From the IMG/VR virus record IMGVR_UViG_3300030109_006161, positions 1 to 64,000 of that record: a DNA stretch of 64,000 bases; one strand, given 5' to 3'. This DNA comes from a virus. Positions 38,631-47,298 of the stretch are shown here, in pieces. A program made the position numbers and the translations under genes. The notes beneath the pieces were generated by a model. That model ran no database searches. It saw only the letters and a list, made by a program, of their open reading frames with translations, and was not told where the DNA came from. Position 1 is the stretch's first letter. The number at the start of each line of letters is the position of its first letter.

Positions 38631-39558
38631 TTGTTTTACCTCTTATGTTAGGGTAATTATCTACAAACCACTCACAAGACTTTTTTATTCCTGTATCGAA
38701 TTTAGTATATTTATTTTCATCCCACCCTAAATCGAGTAAGTTTTTATTACTGCTTGGTTTTCTGAATTGTCCGTTTGGCATATTAGGATTCCAGGCAATT
38801 TCTCCTTGATATCCTAAATTACTACACAAAGATTCAGCAACCTCTCGAATAGAGAGTTCATCTGTGTACCCTATGTTTATCGGTTCAGATTCATCATAGT
38901 TGTCAATTAAGTAAAATAAAATTTCTGCAATGTCGAGAGAATAAGTAAACTCACGCCTTGGTGATCCATCACCCCACACTTCCACGGTGGGTTCGTCGTT
39001 TAGTTTTGCCTCATATATTCGCCTCATAAGGGCAGGTATGACATGCCCATCTTCAAGGTGGTAGTTATCATTCTCGCCATATAGGTTGTTAGGAATAGCA
39101 CACATAAAGTTACAGCCATATTGTTGGCGATATGCCCTGCTTTGCACTTCGATCATTCTTTTAGAGTATGCGTACCCAAAATTAGATGAGTGAGGAGGTC
39201 CTAAGTGTAATTGCTCCTCAGTAATTGGATATGTTACACTGTCTGGATAGACGCAAGTAGAAAGCATCGATACAACTTTGCTAACACCAGAAAGCATACT
39301 TGAGTGTAAAACATTTGAATTTATCTTACAATTTTCAGTAAAAAATTCACCAACGTAATCTGTATTTGCTTTTACTCCGCCGACACGAGCAGCTAAATGT
39401 ATAACTGTATCATAATGACCACTCTTCATAAAATCTAGAACTTCTTCTTCATTTACAAGATCAAGTTCGCCCCTAGTTGGAAAGTCTGCATCAGGCTTAA
39501 CTTGTTTTATAGCATGACCTACCATGCCAGCACCACCAGTGACTAATATTTTACTCAT
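38623..39558 (-). CDS. fcl: GDP-L-fucose synthase
   Basis: A 311-residue SDR that converts GDP-4-keto-6-deoxymannose to GDP-L-fucose (epimerase-reductase). The N-terminal ILVTGGAGMVGHAI (4-17), the LSTCVYPD block (99-106) with the active-site serine and cysteine, and Y129-x3-K133 (YAYSKR) are all typical. Residues ARVGGVKANTDYV and EVWGDGSPRREFTYSLD are strong family signatures. Length and domains match the family. Together with gmd it forms a complete route from GDP-mannose to GDP-fucose, with a GT11-like transferase two genes upstream as possible user. Confidence 0.9.
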   Translation of the reverse strand: MSKILVTGGAGMVGHAIKQVKPDADFPTRGELDLVNEEEVLDFMKSGHYDTVIHLAARVGGVKANTDYVGEFFTENCKINSNVLHSSMLSGVSKVVSMLSTCVYPDSVTYPITEEQLHLGPPHSSNFGYAYSKRMIEVQSRAYRQQYGCNFMCAIPNNLYGENDNYHLEDGHVIPALMRRIYEAKLNDEPTVEVWGDGSPRREFTYSLDIAEILFYLIDNYDESEPINIGYTDELSIREVAESLCSNLGYQGEIAWNPNMPNGQFRKPSSNKNLLDLGWDENKYTKFDTGIKKSCEWFVDNYPNIRGKTND

Positions 39559-40420
39559 CGATAACTGCCCTGCCTTTTAGTTTTTCCCAGTCTTTCTCTG
39601 GTCTTACTTCTAAATTTTTTTCCCAGACTGCTTGTAGAACTTTCGGGGTAACGCCAATTTGCTGCATGATGTAAATCATGGCATTAACATCTTTGGGAAA
39701 ACACGATCCACCAAAACCTTTCTTGCCATCTGGACCTGGTACAGAAAAATGACTAGTACCTATTCTAGTATCATATACCGAGGCTTCCACAACTCTATTG
39801 TAGTCTGCATTTAGACTGTCACATAGCTGTCTCATTTCATTGGCAAACGAAACTTTAGTAGCCAGGTAGCAGTTGCAAAAATATTTGGTTATTTCTGCTT
39901 CTAAAGACCCACATATAACATAGGGGACTTCTGGGAATTGTCTCATATACATTGCCTTAATGGTTTCCAAAGATGATTTACACTTATCCCCGCCTAAAAC
40001 AATTCTTTTTTGGTTCTTGAAATCTTCTATATGATTTGCTTCCGTTAGAAACTCAGGATTGAAGATTACATCTACAGTTTGAGATGACTCTTGTTGTAGT
40101 CTTTGTGTTGTTCCAGGAGGAACCGTTGACTTTATAACAATAATTTTACTTCCGTAACGGTTGGCATTTGCAATACCGTCTATTTGAAGAACTGTCTGTT
40201 CCACAAGTGATGTATCACATGATCCGTCCTGTCTCATTGGAGTAGGAAGGCAAACAAAAAGTATATTAGATTTAGATACCAACTCCTCTAAATTATTGAC
40301 GGTCGATAAATCTTGATTGTATTTATCATACGTTTCAACTTTATTTTTTTCACATAAGCCTGTCCTGATGGAAGATCCAACAAAACCACAGCCAATTATT
40401 CCTACTGTTGTATTACTCAT
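39551..40420 (-). CDS. UDP-sugar 6-dehydrogenase (Ugd/WbpA-like), shortened
   Basis: A 289-residue nucleotide-sugar dehydrogenase. It shows an N-terminal Rossmann motif (GIIGCGFVGSS, residues 7-17), ICLPTP-like VCLPTP (56-61), the conserved KSTVPPGTT (97-105) and the catalytic cysteine C240 in GFGGSCFPKD. It ends about 50 residues after this point, so the C-terminal UDP-binding domain of full-length enzymes (about 390-450 residues) is missing. I chose the ATG at 40420, preceded by GGGAG, over an ATG nine codons upstream within the previous gene. It could still make a UDP-uronic acid if a partner supplies the missing domain. Confidence 0.8.
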   Translation of the reverse strand: MSNTTVGIIGCGFVGSSIRTGLCEKNKVETYDKYNQDLSTVNNLEELVSKSNILFVCLPTPMRQDGSCDTSLVEQTVLQIDGIANANRYGSKIIVIKSTVPPGTTQRLQQESSQTVDVIFNPEFLTEANHIEDFKNQKRIVLGGDKCKSSLETIKAMYMRQFPEVPYVICGSLEAEITKYFCNCYLATKVSFANEMRQLCDSLNADYNRVVEASVYDTRIGTSHFSVPGPDGKKGFGGSCFPKDVNAMIYIMQQIGVTPKVLQAVWEKNLEVRPEKDWEKLKGRAVIDE

Positions 40421-40421
40421 A

Positions 40422-41249
40422 TTACTCCCATCGAAACCATCCGTCAAAATTTACTTGACTTAGGTTCTTATTCGAGGTTCCCTTCCAGGGTCGCCAGGGA
40501 CCATACACACCAACTTTGGATGCGTCACTTAATGCTGAAGCCCACCACCCAAGTGTCCCATGTTGAAACATTATATTATCAAAAGATCTTATAAAATTAA
40601 AGTCTTCTACAATTGTTCTTTTTTCCATAATTGGTTTATACTCTGCAAAACCCTCAATGAATGAATTGAAATAATCCACCGACTCTTGGGGCGATACTCT
40701 ATTTTCAGCAGGAACATTATAGTGAAAACTCATATTAGCCAATTCTGTCTCGCTTACAAAATCCCACTTAGGCATATCAGTTACAATGTGAAGTTTTTCA
40801 AAATCAAACTTTTCTATTGCACGCTTATAACTATCTACTTGTGGTTTGGAATGAAATTCGTTCTTATAGAATAATCTATCTCCAGCCCTAAAATGTATAA
40901 CTAAATCTTTATCTTTTCTCTTCTCTACTTTTGGATACCAAGATTTTATCTTATCAATGTCGTCATGAAAATGTTGGTAGTTTTCGAAATAACCAGATAG
41001 TATAAATGTCTCGTCTTTGTATTTTTTATCAAAACACATTTTGTATGCGGGCTCAGAAACCATAATCCCAGAGACAGCAGAACTATCTATAAACTTCAAT
41101 CCTAAAGATTGTAAAGATGATATAGCATAATAATCTGGTGCTGGTGGGACACAATATGTTTCTTGTCCTAAATAATCTGCCAGTAATCGAGCAGCATTAT
41201 ACTGAAACAAGTTATTACCAAAACCATTTGTTAGTCTAACGCAAACCAT
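40422..41249 (-). CDS. GT11-like fucosyltransferase
   Basis: A 275-residue glycosyltransferase resembling family GT11 alpha-1,2-fucosyltransferases. The early motif RLTNGFGNNLFQYNAARLLA matches the usual 'GGLGNQLFQYAFARAL', and VIHFRAGDRLF (about residues 115-125) corresponds to the conserved 'HxRRGD' GDP-fucose site. The rest of the C-terminal lobe (FIEGFAEYKPIMEKRTIVED) is less typical. With gmd and fcl in the same run, use of GDP-L-fucose is the natural inference. Start abuts the FkbM-type gene stop (1-base overlap). Confidence 0.72.
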   Translation of the reverse strand: MVCVRLTNGFGNNLFQYNAARLLADYLGQETYCVPPAPDYYAISSLQSLGLKFIDSSAVSGIMVSEPAYKMCFDKKYKDETFILSGYFENYQHFHDDIDKIKSWYPKVEKRKDKDLVIHFRAGDRLFYKNEFHSKPQVDSYKRAIEKFDFEKLHIVTDMPKWDFVSETELANMSFHYNVPAENRVSPQESVDYFNSFIEGFAEYKPIMEKRTIVEDFNFIRSFDNIMFQHGTLGWWASALSDASKVGVYGPWRPWKGTSNKNLSQVNFDGWFRWE

Positions 41250-42163
41250 TATTTATTTTGATCCCTCTCTCTATAAATTATTCTTATCTTTTCGATGTTT
41301 TCTAGCATGGTAGAATAGTTTTTATTTATCCAGGACTTCTTTTCTTCTGTTGACGCATTATAAGGGCAGTGAGGGATATTTCGTAGAATATACATTATAA
41401 TATCATTTTTTAAATTTACATTATGTTTACTACTAACTTCATATAACAATTGTATCACCCACGGGAACCGAGGATAGGCAGCCAAGCCATCTAAATACAG
41501 TTCGACCAAATCATTATGAGTATTGAAAAGATGATAATGCTCTTTTTTTATGAAAAAACAATCCTGATAAGTGCAGAGGAGCTTGTAGCCCTTTTCTTCA
41601 AAAGACTTATTCATTATGAACAACCCTTGTTGCATATTATCTTTAGATATTTCTGTTGGTAATCTTTCTTGGTATGTTGGGTTTAGCATCTGCCCGCCCT
41701 CTATACAAACAACTGTTGGAAAATGTTTTTCGATGGCTTCGAAAACATCTAAATCAATCCCATCTATATCTATAGAGCAAAAATCTATACCATCTGTTAC
41801 ATAATCATCTACAAGGTTATCAAATTTTGTTTCGCCGTCAGGGGTTACAAAAGAGTTGATTGTTATAACGTTATCATTTTCTGAATAGTTTTTTTCTAAA
41901 TCATTGTATCTATCCTTTTCAGGCTCAATCAAAATACCACCCCAACCATTTAGGAAAAGCTTTCTAGTATTAGAGCCCTTTATACCATCCCAAGCCCCAA
42001 ACTCAACAAAAGTGCCATTTTCCACGCCAATCCTTTTAAAAATTTCTTCGATTAGGAAATCGTTTTGGTTATAATCGTATTTTCTTCTGTGTGATTGTGG
42101 TTCAGCGTGCCATTTTTCATGGTAACCAACAAAATCTAACAAGTTTTCTTTCTTCTCAACCAT
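41249..42163 (-). CDS. FkbM-type SAM-dependent methyltransferase
   Basis: A protein of about 304 residues. Motif I TFVEFGAWDGIKGSNTRKL and the next acidic strand GILIEPEKDRYNDL are the SAM-binding core of FkbM/Methyltransf_21 proteins, which O-methylate sugars in many glycan clusters. Another conserved strand is DFCSIDIDGIDLDVFEAIE. I chose the ATG at 42163 (MVEKKENLLD), preceded by AGGAT, rather than the upstream ATG that lies further into the previous gene. The final 80 residues are helical and unmatched. Likely modifies a sugar or glycan made by the surrounding genes. Confidence 0.75.
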   Translation of the reverse strand: MVEKKENLLDFVGYHEKWHAEPQSHRRKYDYNQNDFLIEEIFKRIGVENGTFVEFGAWDGIKGSNTRKLFLNGWGGILIEPEKDRYNDLEKNYSENDNVITINSFVTPDGETKFDNLVDDYVTDGIDFCSIDIDGIDLDVFEAIEKHFPTVVCIEGGQMLNPTYQERLPTEISKDNMQQGLFIMNKSFEEKGYKLLCTYQDCFFIKKEHYHLFNTHNDLVELYLDGLAAYPRFPWVIQLLYEVSSKHNVNLKNDIIMYILRNIPHCPYNASTEEKKSWINKNYSTMLENIEKIRIIYRERDQNK

Positions 42164-42965
42164 TATTATCCTGTCTGTGATCTGGTATAGAGACCCAATT
42201 ACCATCTGCGTCTAAAAGCTTTTCATCCCACCGAACATAAGGAAATTCCGTGATTGGTTGAGTTTTATCATATGCGTAAAATGGTCGGCATATACTTGGA
42301 ACCAACATTGTTGTTTTCCCGGTCTGTGTAAGATACTTTTCTAGAGCTACTTCCGGGCAGTCAAAATTGTCATCAGTGCGAGTCTCATCTTCACCGTCCA
42401 TATAAATAAAGGAACAATACTCATCGAAAGTTGAAGGATTTGAAAATGAAAAAAACCAAGGATCCCTGTGACCGCTTGGGTAAACAGTGGAGTGAATTAT
42501 ACCATCAGCTATTTCGAATTGCTCCAAATAGACAGGCTTCAAAAACATTGAATTATCTGGTCTACATCTTACAACGACATCATAATCAAAGCCGTTCTCT
42601 TTAGAATAATTCATAGCCATCAAATAACCTTTTCTTATATTAGACATTTGATTATTCATTCTTTTTTTGAAGTACCCCAAAGTTCCAAAATCACTATCAT
42701 CAAGGTTTTCATTCTCTTCTATAGAAACCTGTTTCAAATTAGTGCCATAAGCATGTCTAATTTGAGACTCAAGTGTCGCTGAATCTTCTGCTGAAGTTAT
42801 GTTATATTTTTGACTAGTGCTGGAGCCCAATGTGTGAATTGTATTCCTGTTGCAGGCATAAACAAACACATCTGCATTATTTGGCTGTATAATATGTTTC
42901 AGGTGGTTTTCTAAATTTACTTGATAGTCTCTCATTTGACCTGTTATTAATATCGCCACCCTCAT
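42156..42965 (-). CDS. Putative glycosyltransferase (DUF7796/WavE-like)
   Basis: A 269-residue protein starting MRVAILITGQMRDYQVNLEN, a form frequent in putative glycosyltransferases of capsule and LPS loci. The strand YDVVVRCRPDNSMFL (about residues 127-141) resembles the nucleotide-sugar site 'YDxVIRxRPDL', with a DxD-like R-x-D. No signal peptide or membrane segment. Start overlaps the preceding stop (ATGA) and its own stop overlaps the FkbM-type gene by 8 bases. Donor and acceptor are unknown. Confidence 0.6.
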   Translation of the reverse strand: MRVAILITGQMRDYQVNLENHLKHIIQPNNADVFVYACNRNTIHTLGSSTSQKYNITSAEDSATLESQIRHAYGTNLKQVSIEENENLDDSDFGTLGYFKKRMNNQMSNIRKGYLMAMNYSKENGFDYDVVVRCRPDNSMFLKPVYLEQFEIADGIIHSTVYPSGHRDPWFFSFSNPSTFDEYCSFIYMDGEDETRTDDNFDCPEVALEKYLTQTGKTTMLVPSICRPFYAYDKTQPITEFPYVRWDEKLLDADGNWVSIPDHRQDNNG

Positions 42966-44161
42966 GAGATAACTTCTAAGTTTGGAAAATATCTAATAAA
43001 CTTTAGAGATGTGCCACTTATTTCATTTGCACGGGCGCTGATCTCCTTGAAGAAATTCCATGCCAAAGGAACGACTACTAGTTTATCCTTATCCTCAGCA
43101 CTTAAAGATTGAGGGTCTTTTATCTCTATATTTCTTCCCGGTGTCAAAAGGTTCCACTTCAACTTATTATCATCTACAATATAATCTAGATCTATCTTGG
43201 CAAAGTTCAAGAAAGTATTTCCCTTTGCAGCAGCACCATATCCCACCACTTTGTAACCATCAGCTTTATATTCTTCAACAGCTTTTCGGAAATCTTCAAC
43301 AACTTTATTACAATTATTTGCGTATTGCTTATAAGTTTCTATACTGTACAGACCTCTTTTGTTTTCGTCTTCAATTTGCTTTTCAGCTAAGGACTGGTTT
43401 CTGTCACCAAGCCTCAGTACAAAGACATAACTTCCCCCATGAACATCTGTTTTCCTAACATCAACCAAAGAAAACCCATTTATATTAGCACATATTTTCA
43501 TAGATAAAGAACTAAAAAATGAAAGGTGCTCGTGATAAATGGTATCAAATTGATTATCAAGTATCATATCGGCTTGAGAAGTTTGGATTATAACATGTCC
43601 TTCATCTTCTAAGCTAACAGAACAAGCTTGAAGGAATTCATGCACGTCGTCAACATGGGCGAAGACATTTTGCGCTGTTATAAGATTAAACTTTGTCTGG
43701 AATGATAGGGCAACCTCGGGATTCCAATATTTACACAATACATTATGGTTATCTTTACTAAGTGGGTATAAATTTTCTGCTGGATCAACGCCAAAAGTTT
43801 CCCACCCTTGTTCCTTGAATTTATCTAATTGAGTGCCATCATTACAAGCAACATCTAAAACCTTACCCTTTATCTTAGTATATTCTTCGCACAAACCTAC
43901 AAAATCAGAAAAATATTGATGTAGAGTCTTACTTGTACCGCTGACATAGAGATAATCCCTAAACATCAAGTCTGGATTTACTACGACGCTTAGTTGTGTG
44001 TGGAAACAATCATTACAGGTGCAAATTTTCAAAGGATAAGATGCTTGATCCTCTCCTTTGTGGTAACTATTAGCTAGAGGTTGTTTATTTAGATCTAAAA
44101 CCTCAGTTAGATTTTCTGATTTACAAACTCTACAATTATTTATTTCTGTATATTCTAGCAT
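42962..44161 (-). CDS. Sugar C-methyltransferase (NovU/TylC3-like)
   Basis: A 399-residue protein with the three-part layout of sugar C-methyltransferases. Residues 8-60 form a zinc-binding N-terminus with cysteines in CRVCKSENL and CTCNDCFHTQL. Residues about 95-200 are a SAM-binding domain with KVLDVACNDGTQLDKF. Residues about 285-395 form the C-terminal nucleotide-sugar domain with VVGYGAAAKGNTFLNF and DYIVDDN. The HEHLSFFSSLSM stretch is the usual active-site region. The family methylates C-3 of keto-deoxysugars, so it could act on a 4-keto intermediate made by GDP-mannose dehydratase or a related enzyme. Overlaps the upstream epimerase gene by 26 bases. Confidence 0.85.
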   Translation of the reverse strand: MLEYTEINNCRVCKSENLTEVLDLNKQPLANSYHKGEDQASYPLKICTCNDCFHTQLSVVVNPDLMFRDYLYVSGTSKTLHQYFSDFVGLCEEYTKIKGKVLDVACNDGTQLDKFKEQGWETFGVDPAENLYPLSKDNHNVLCKYWNPEVALSFQTKFNLITAQNVFAHVDDVHEFLQACSVSLEDEGHVIIQTSQADMILDNQFDTIYHEHLSFFSSLSMKICANINGFSLVDVRKTDVHGGSYVFVLRLGDRNQSLAEKQIEDENKRGLYSIETYKQYANNCNKVVEDFRKAVEEYKADGYKVVGYGAAAKGNTFLNFAKIDLDYIVDDNKLKWNLLTPGRNIEIKDPQSLSAEDKDKLVVVPLAWNFFKEISARANEISGTSLKFIRYFPNLEVIS

Positions 44162-45083
44162 CTGATCTGTTCCCCATATTCATGGAATTATAATTATCTA
44201 CCAGTGATTTAGTAATACTCTCCACTGTTTCTTCAAATTCAAAATCAAACTCTTTTTCAAATTTTTCGGGGTTTATCAAAAAATCATACGCTTTGGCTTG
44301 AAGTTTAACGTTTGTTATAATTTCTGGTGGTTTGTCGGATATAACCAATTCAGCACCTGTTACTTTAGCTACCCCAGATGCAATGTCTTTGGCATTTGAA
44401 TTAAAAGAAGCCAGGTTATACATGCCCTTGTTGGACTCATTACCTTTCTCTATAATTGCTTTAACCGCTCGGCATAAATCATAAATACCAAGTATTGGTC
44501 GATTGACTTCTGGGTTGAAACAAAATATCTTCTTATTCTCTATTGCATTATAAGTCATAGCATTAATCATGATATCGTTTCTCAAGTTTGGAGAATATCC
44601 GTTAACAGTTCCAAACCTAAGACCAAAATAAGTCTTACTTGATAATTCTGCATATGAGTCTATTTCATGCTTAGATAAATCATAGAAGTTGTTTGGTTTA
44701 AACTTTGAATAAGATTCATCTACCACCCTGGCACCAGTGTCGCCATAAACAGATGAACTACTTGCATATATAAATAATTGTTCATCATCGATTTTACCTA
44801 GTAGTTCAGCAAAATTTACTACATTATTTCTTAGTGTTGACATCATATTATTTTCGCACATCTTTACACTAGAGTGCCCTGCTAAAAGAATAACAACACT
44901 TTTATCAATCAAGTCTCCATCATTTATGGAATTCATATCCTTGTTTAGGTTATCAGGATTACAAAAGTTACCAAACCATTCAGTGTCAATAGTTGACACA
45001 TCGTATTCTTCCTTAAGGTGATTATACAAACGAGTACCAATGTACCCACAACCGCCAATTATTAGAACCTTCTTTTTTACCAT
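44136..45083 (-). CDS. NAD-dependent epimerase/dehydratase (SDR)
   Basis: A 315-residue extended SDR with KKVLIIGGCGYIGTRLYN at the N-terminus, YASSSSVYGDTG carrying the catalytic serine, and a YDLSK Tyr/Lys pair. LRFGTVNGYSPNLRNDIMIN is typical of the nucleotide-sugar epimerase branch. Substrate unknown. Its start overlaps the end of the DUF962 gene (ATGG within the TGG-TAA ending), and its 3' end carries the start of the C-methyltransferase. The two genes downstream and upstream therefore look translationally coupled. Confidence 0.75.
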   Translation of the reverse strand: MVKKKVLIIGGCGYIGTRLYNHLKEEYDVSTIDTEWFGNFCNPDNLNKDMNSINDGDLIDKSVVILLAGHSSVKMCENNMMSTLRNNVVNFAELLGKIDDEQLFIYASSSSVYGDTGARVVDESYSKFKPNNFYDLSKHEIDSYAELSSKTYFGLRFGTVNGYSPNLRNDIMINAMTYNAIENKKIFCFNPEVNRPILGIYDLCRAVKAIIEKGNESNKGMYNLASFNSNAKDIASGVAKVTGAELVISDKPPEIITNVKLQAKAYDFLINPEKFEKEFDFEFEETVESITKSLVDNYNSMNMGNRSDARIYRNK

Positions 45084-45385
45084 ATCTTGTGACGACCTCT
45101 TAGTATTTCATAAAACATGATCCAATCACATGCCTTAGCTTTTAGTGTGGTCCACCCGTAGTCCTTTTTACCTTCCCATGCTAGGGGTTTATTTTTTTCA
45201 AAAACACCATGAGCGACCCAAGCAAAAGGATAAACAACCAAAGGAATGAGTGGGAACAAAAACCAGTACCAATTATACACTACTGTAAAAGTAAATGCAA
45301 TTGTAAACAACTGACCTAGGAAATGTAATAGTTTACACTTTGGGTGCTGATGTAATGTTAAATAAAATTCGTAGTATTCTTTCAT
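45077..45385 (-). CDS. DUF962/Mpo1-like small membrane protein
   Basis: A 102-residue integral membrane protein with hydrophobic stretches at residues 25-36 and 39-58. It carries the DUF962 signature: H12 and H21 (in LHQHPKC and LLHFLG), then H59, E63, N65 and P67 in AWVAHGVFEKNKPLAW. In yeast Mpo1, of the same family, the conserved histidines bind iron in a dioxygenase that shortens hydroxy fatty acids. Bacterial members are mostly uncharacterised. It has a fair AAGGA site. It is the only clear membrane protein in the glycan cassette. A lipid-related function is possible but unproven. Confidence 0.72.
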   Translation of the reverse strand: MKEYYEFYLTLHQHPKCKLLHFLGQLFTIAFTFTVVYNWYWFLFPLIPLVVYPFAWVAHGVFEKNKPLAWEGKKDYGWTTLKAKACDWIMFYEILRGRHKIW

Positions 45386-45401
45386 GTGTTATTTCCTTAG
45401 A

Positions 45402-46331
45402 TTAGTTTTGATATTTATTATCTATCTTAACTAATGGGAAAACTTTCAAAAGCTCATCAATACCATTCTCAACTGTAATAGTAGTTTCAAATCCTAACGA
45501 ATTAATCTTATCATAAGAAACAACATAGTTCCTTTTATCAACATCGCCATCGAAATCAGCATAATGTACATAACACTCTGTTTTAGACTGAATTAGATCG
45601 CAAACGTCTCTCTTGGAATAATTCATGGAATTTGACCCGACGTTATAAACTTCACCACTCATCCTATCAGAATTATTTACAGCGAACTCAAACACTCTTG
45701 CAATATCTCTAACATGTATAAAAGTTCTCATAAAATGAGATTCATAAATAACTATGTATTTTTGAGTGTGTGCCAAATAAGATAAATCATTTACAAGCAA
45801 ATCTAATCGTAATCTTGGACTTACACCAAAGGCTGTGGCAAAACGAAAGGCGCTACTGTTTTCATATTTCATCACCTCTTGTTCGCCAAGAGTTTTACTT
45901 ATACCATAAATACTCAGGGGATTCAGTGGTGTTTCTTCAGTACACACGTCTTCAACTGCGCCATAGTTTGAACCTGTAGAACCATAGACTAAAAACTGCT
46001 TGCCATCCAGACAGGAAATAACATTTTTAGTACCCTGGTGATTTACTGCGTGGGCTAATTCCTCATCTCTGCGACAGGCAGCATAGCCTACAATAGCTGC
46101 AAGGTGTATAACAATATCCTGTCCTTCTGTTGCTTTTTTTAGCTCGTCAACATCAAGTATATCACCCTTGATGAATCTAAAGTTGGGTTCACCAAAATTG
46201 TGAATAAGCCCACTACCATCAACAGTCAAGTTATCATACACTGTAACTTGATGACCGTTTTTCAATAACAAAGGAACTAATGTTGTACCGATATAGCCAG
46301 CACCACCAGTCACAAGTATCTTTTTACTCAT
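45402..46331 (-). CDS. NAD-dependent epimerase/dehydratase (SDR)
   Basis: A 309-residue SDR starting MSKKILVTGGAGYIGTTLVP, with VYGSTGSNYG around the catalytic serine and the Tyr/Lys pair in YGISK. HVRDIARVFEFAV is a further family segment. I chose the ATG at 46331, preceded by GGAG six bases upstream; another ATG four codons upstream lacks a good site. A 48-base spacer containing a possible promoter separates it from the preceding epimerase gene. It is probably a nucleotide-sugar epimerase; substrate unknown. Confidence 0.75.
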   Translation of the reverse strand: MSKKILVTGGAGYIGTTLVPLLLKNGHQVTVYDNLTVDGSGLIHNFGEPNFRFIKGDILDVDELKKATEGQDIVIHLAAIVGYAACRRDEELAHAVNHQGTKNVISCLDGKQFLVYGSTGSNYGAVEDVCTEETPLNPLSIYGISKTLGEQEVMKYENSSAFRFATAFGVSPRLRLDLLVNDLSYLAHTQKYIVIYESHFMRTFIHVRDIARVFEFAVNNSDRMSGEVYNVGSNSMNYSKRDVCDLIQSKTECYVHYADFDGDVDKRNYVVSYDKINSLGFETTITVENGIDELLKVFPLVKIDNKYQN

Positions 46332-46354
46332 TTTTTTCTCCATATCAAATATAA

Positions 46355-46384
46355 ATTATAATTTTTGTTTCGTAAAGATCTAAA
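46355..46384 (-). promoter_or_regulatory. Possible internal promoter of the glycan cassette
   Basis: The minus strand reads TATAAT (46355-46360) with TTTAGA (46379-46384) 18 bases upstream, a four-of-six match to the -35 box. This gap between two epimerase genes is one of the few inside the cassette. The region is very AT-rich, so a chance match is possible. Confidence 0.25.
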
Positions 46385-47297
46385 GATTTTCTTTATAAAA
46401 GTCAACCGTGTTCCTGATACCTTCTTTATGGTCGTAAAAAGAAAAGTCAGGAAACTTTTCCCGGAACAACTCTGTCGATAGAATTTTTACGGGATCGCCA
46501 TCTGGATACTGAGTATCAAATACTAATTCTCCTTCAAAACCACAAGCCTCTTGAATAAGCAGTGCCGATTCCTTAATTGAGTATCCCTTAGCTTGACCTA
46601 CGTTAACAGGGTATTCAAGATGATCTATATCCATAGCTCGAATTAACACCTCTACAAAATCATCAACGTAAGCCCATTCTCTAACAGGATTACCAGTTCC
46701 CCAAACAACAAACTCTCTATCTCCAGCTTGTTGTGCTTTTAGCATTCTTATAACCATGCCATTCAAGGCATGAGTCTTAGTTGGATCAAGGGAATCCCCA
46801 GGTCCGTATGTGTTAGGTAATAGCAAATTTACAGTTTTTACCCCATATTGATTGTAATAACATTGGGATAGGTAATAAATTGCTCTTTTAGAGTTACCAA
46901 AAGAAAAAACCGAATCGTGAACTCCTCCATCGAGCCAGTTTTCTTCTAATTGAATTGAACTATCTCCAGGGTACGAGCAGTTAGAAAACGGTTGAATTAT
47001 TTTTATCTTAGGGTTATAATCTAGCACTGCCCTGTAGACATTCAAGTTCATCTGAAGGTTATCACCATATACGTCAGCAGCATATTTTCTAACATACATC
47101 ATACTACCGCCATGTGATGCAAGGTTATAAATCAGGTCAGGGTTTTCTTTTTCCAGAAAATTTCTAAATGATTGATAATCTAAAAGATCAAGTCCTAGAG
47201 TCTTGGAAGTCCTAGAGACAGTGTGTCCTTCTTTCACAAGGCGTTCATAAACCTTTTCACCAATAAAACCAGTACCACCAAGCACTAAAATTTTCAT
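46380..47297 (-). CDS. Extended SDR, GDP-fucose-synthase-like, with Phe in place of the catalytic Tyr
   Basis: A 305-residue SDR with an intact N-terminus (MKILVLGGTGFIGEKVYERL) and a GDP-fucose-synthase-like middle: FSNCSYPGDSS near the active site and FVVWGTGNPVREWAYVDDFV later. The Tyr-x3-Lys pair reads FGNSK, with codon TTT where TAT or TAC is expected. Either the enzyme works differently or it has lost the epimerase step. I chose the ATG at 47297, preceded by AGGAG, rather than one 11 codons upstream inside the formyltransferase gene. Substrate unknown. Confidence 0.75.
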   Translation of the reverse strand: MKILVLGGTGFIGEKVYERLVKEGHTVSRTSKTLGLDLLDYQSFRNFLEKENPDLIYNLASHGGSMMYVRKYAADVYGDNLQMNLNVYRAVLDYNPKIKIIQPFSNCSYPGDSSIQLEENWLDGGVHDSVFSFGNSKRAIYYLSQCYYNQYGVKTVNLLLPNTYGPGDSLDPTKTHALNGMVIRMLKAQQAGDREFVVWGTGNPVREWAYVDDFVEVLIRAMDIDHLEYPVNVGQAKGYSIKESALLIQEACGFEGELVFDTQYPDGDPVKILSTELFREKFPDFSFYDHKEGIRNTVDFYKENL

Positions 47298-47298
47298 T

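Noticed and set aside
43060-43458. Plus-strand open frame of 132 codons
   Set aside because: It is the complement of the C-methyltransferase C-terminal domain, with low-complexity Leu/Gln/Tyr composition.
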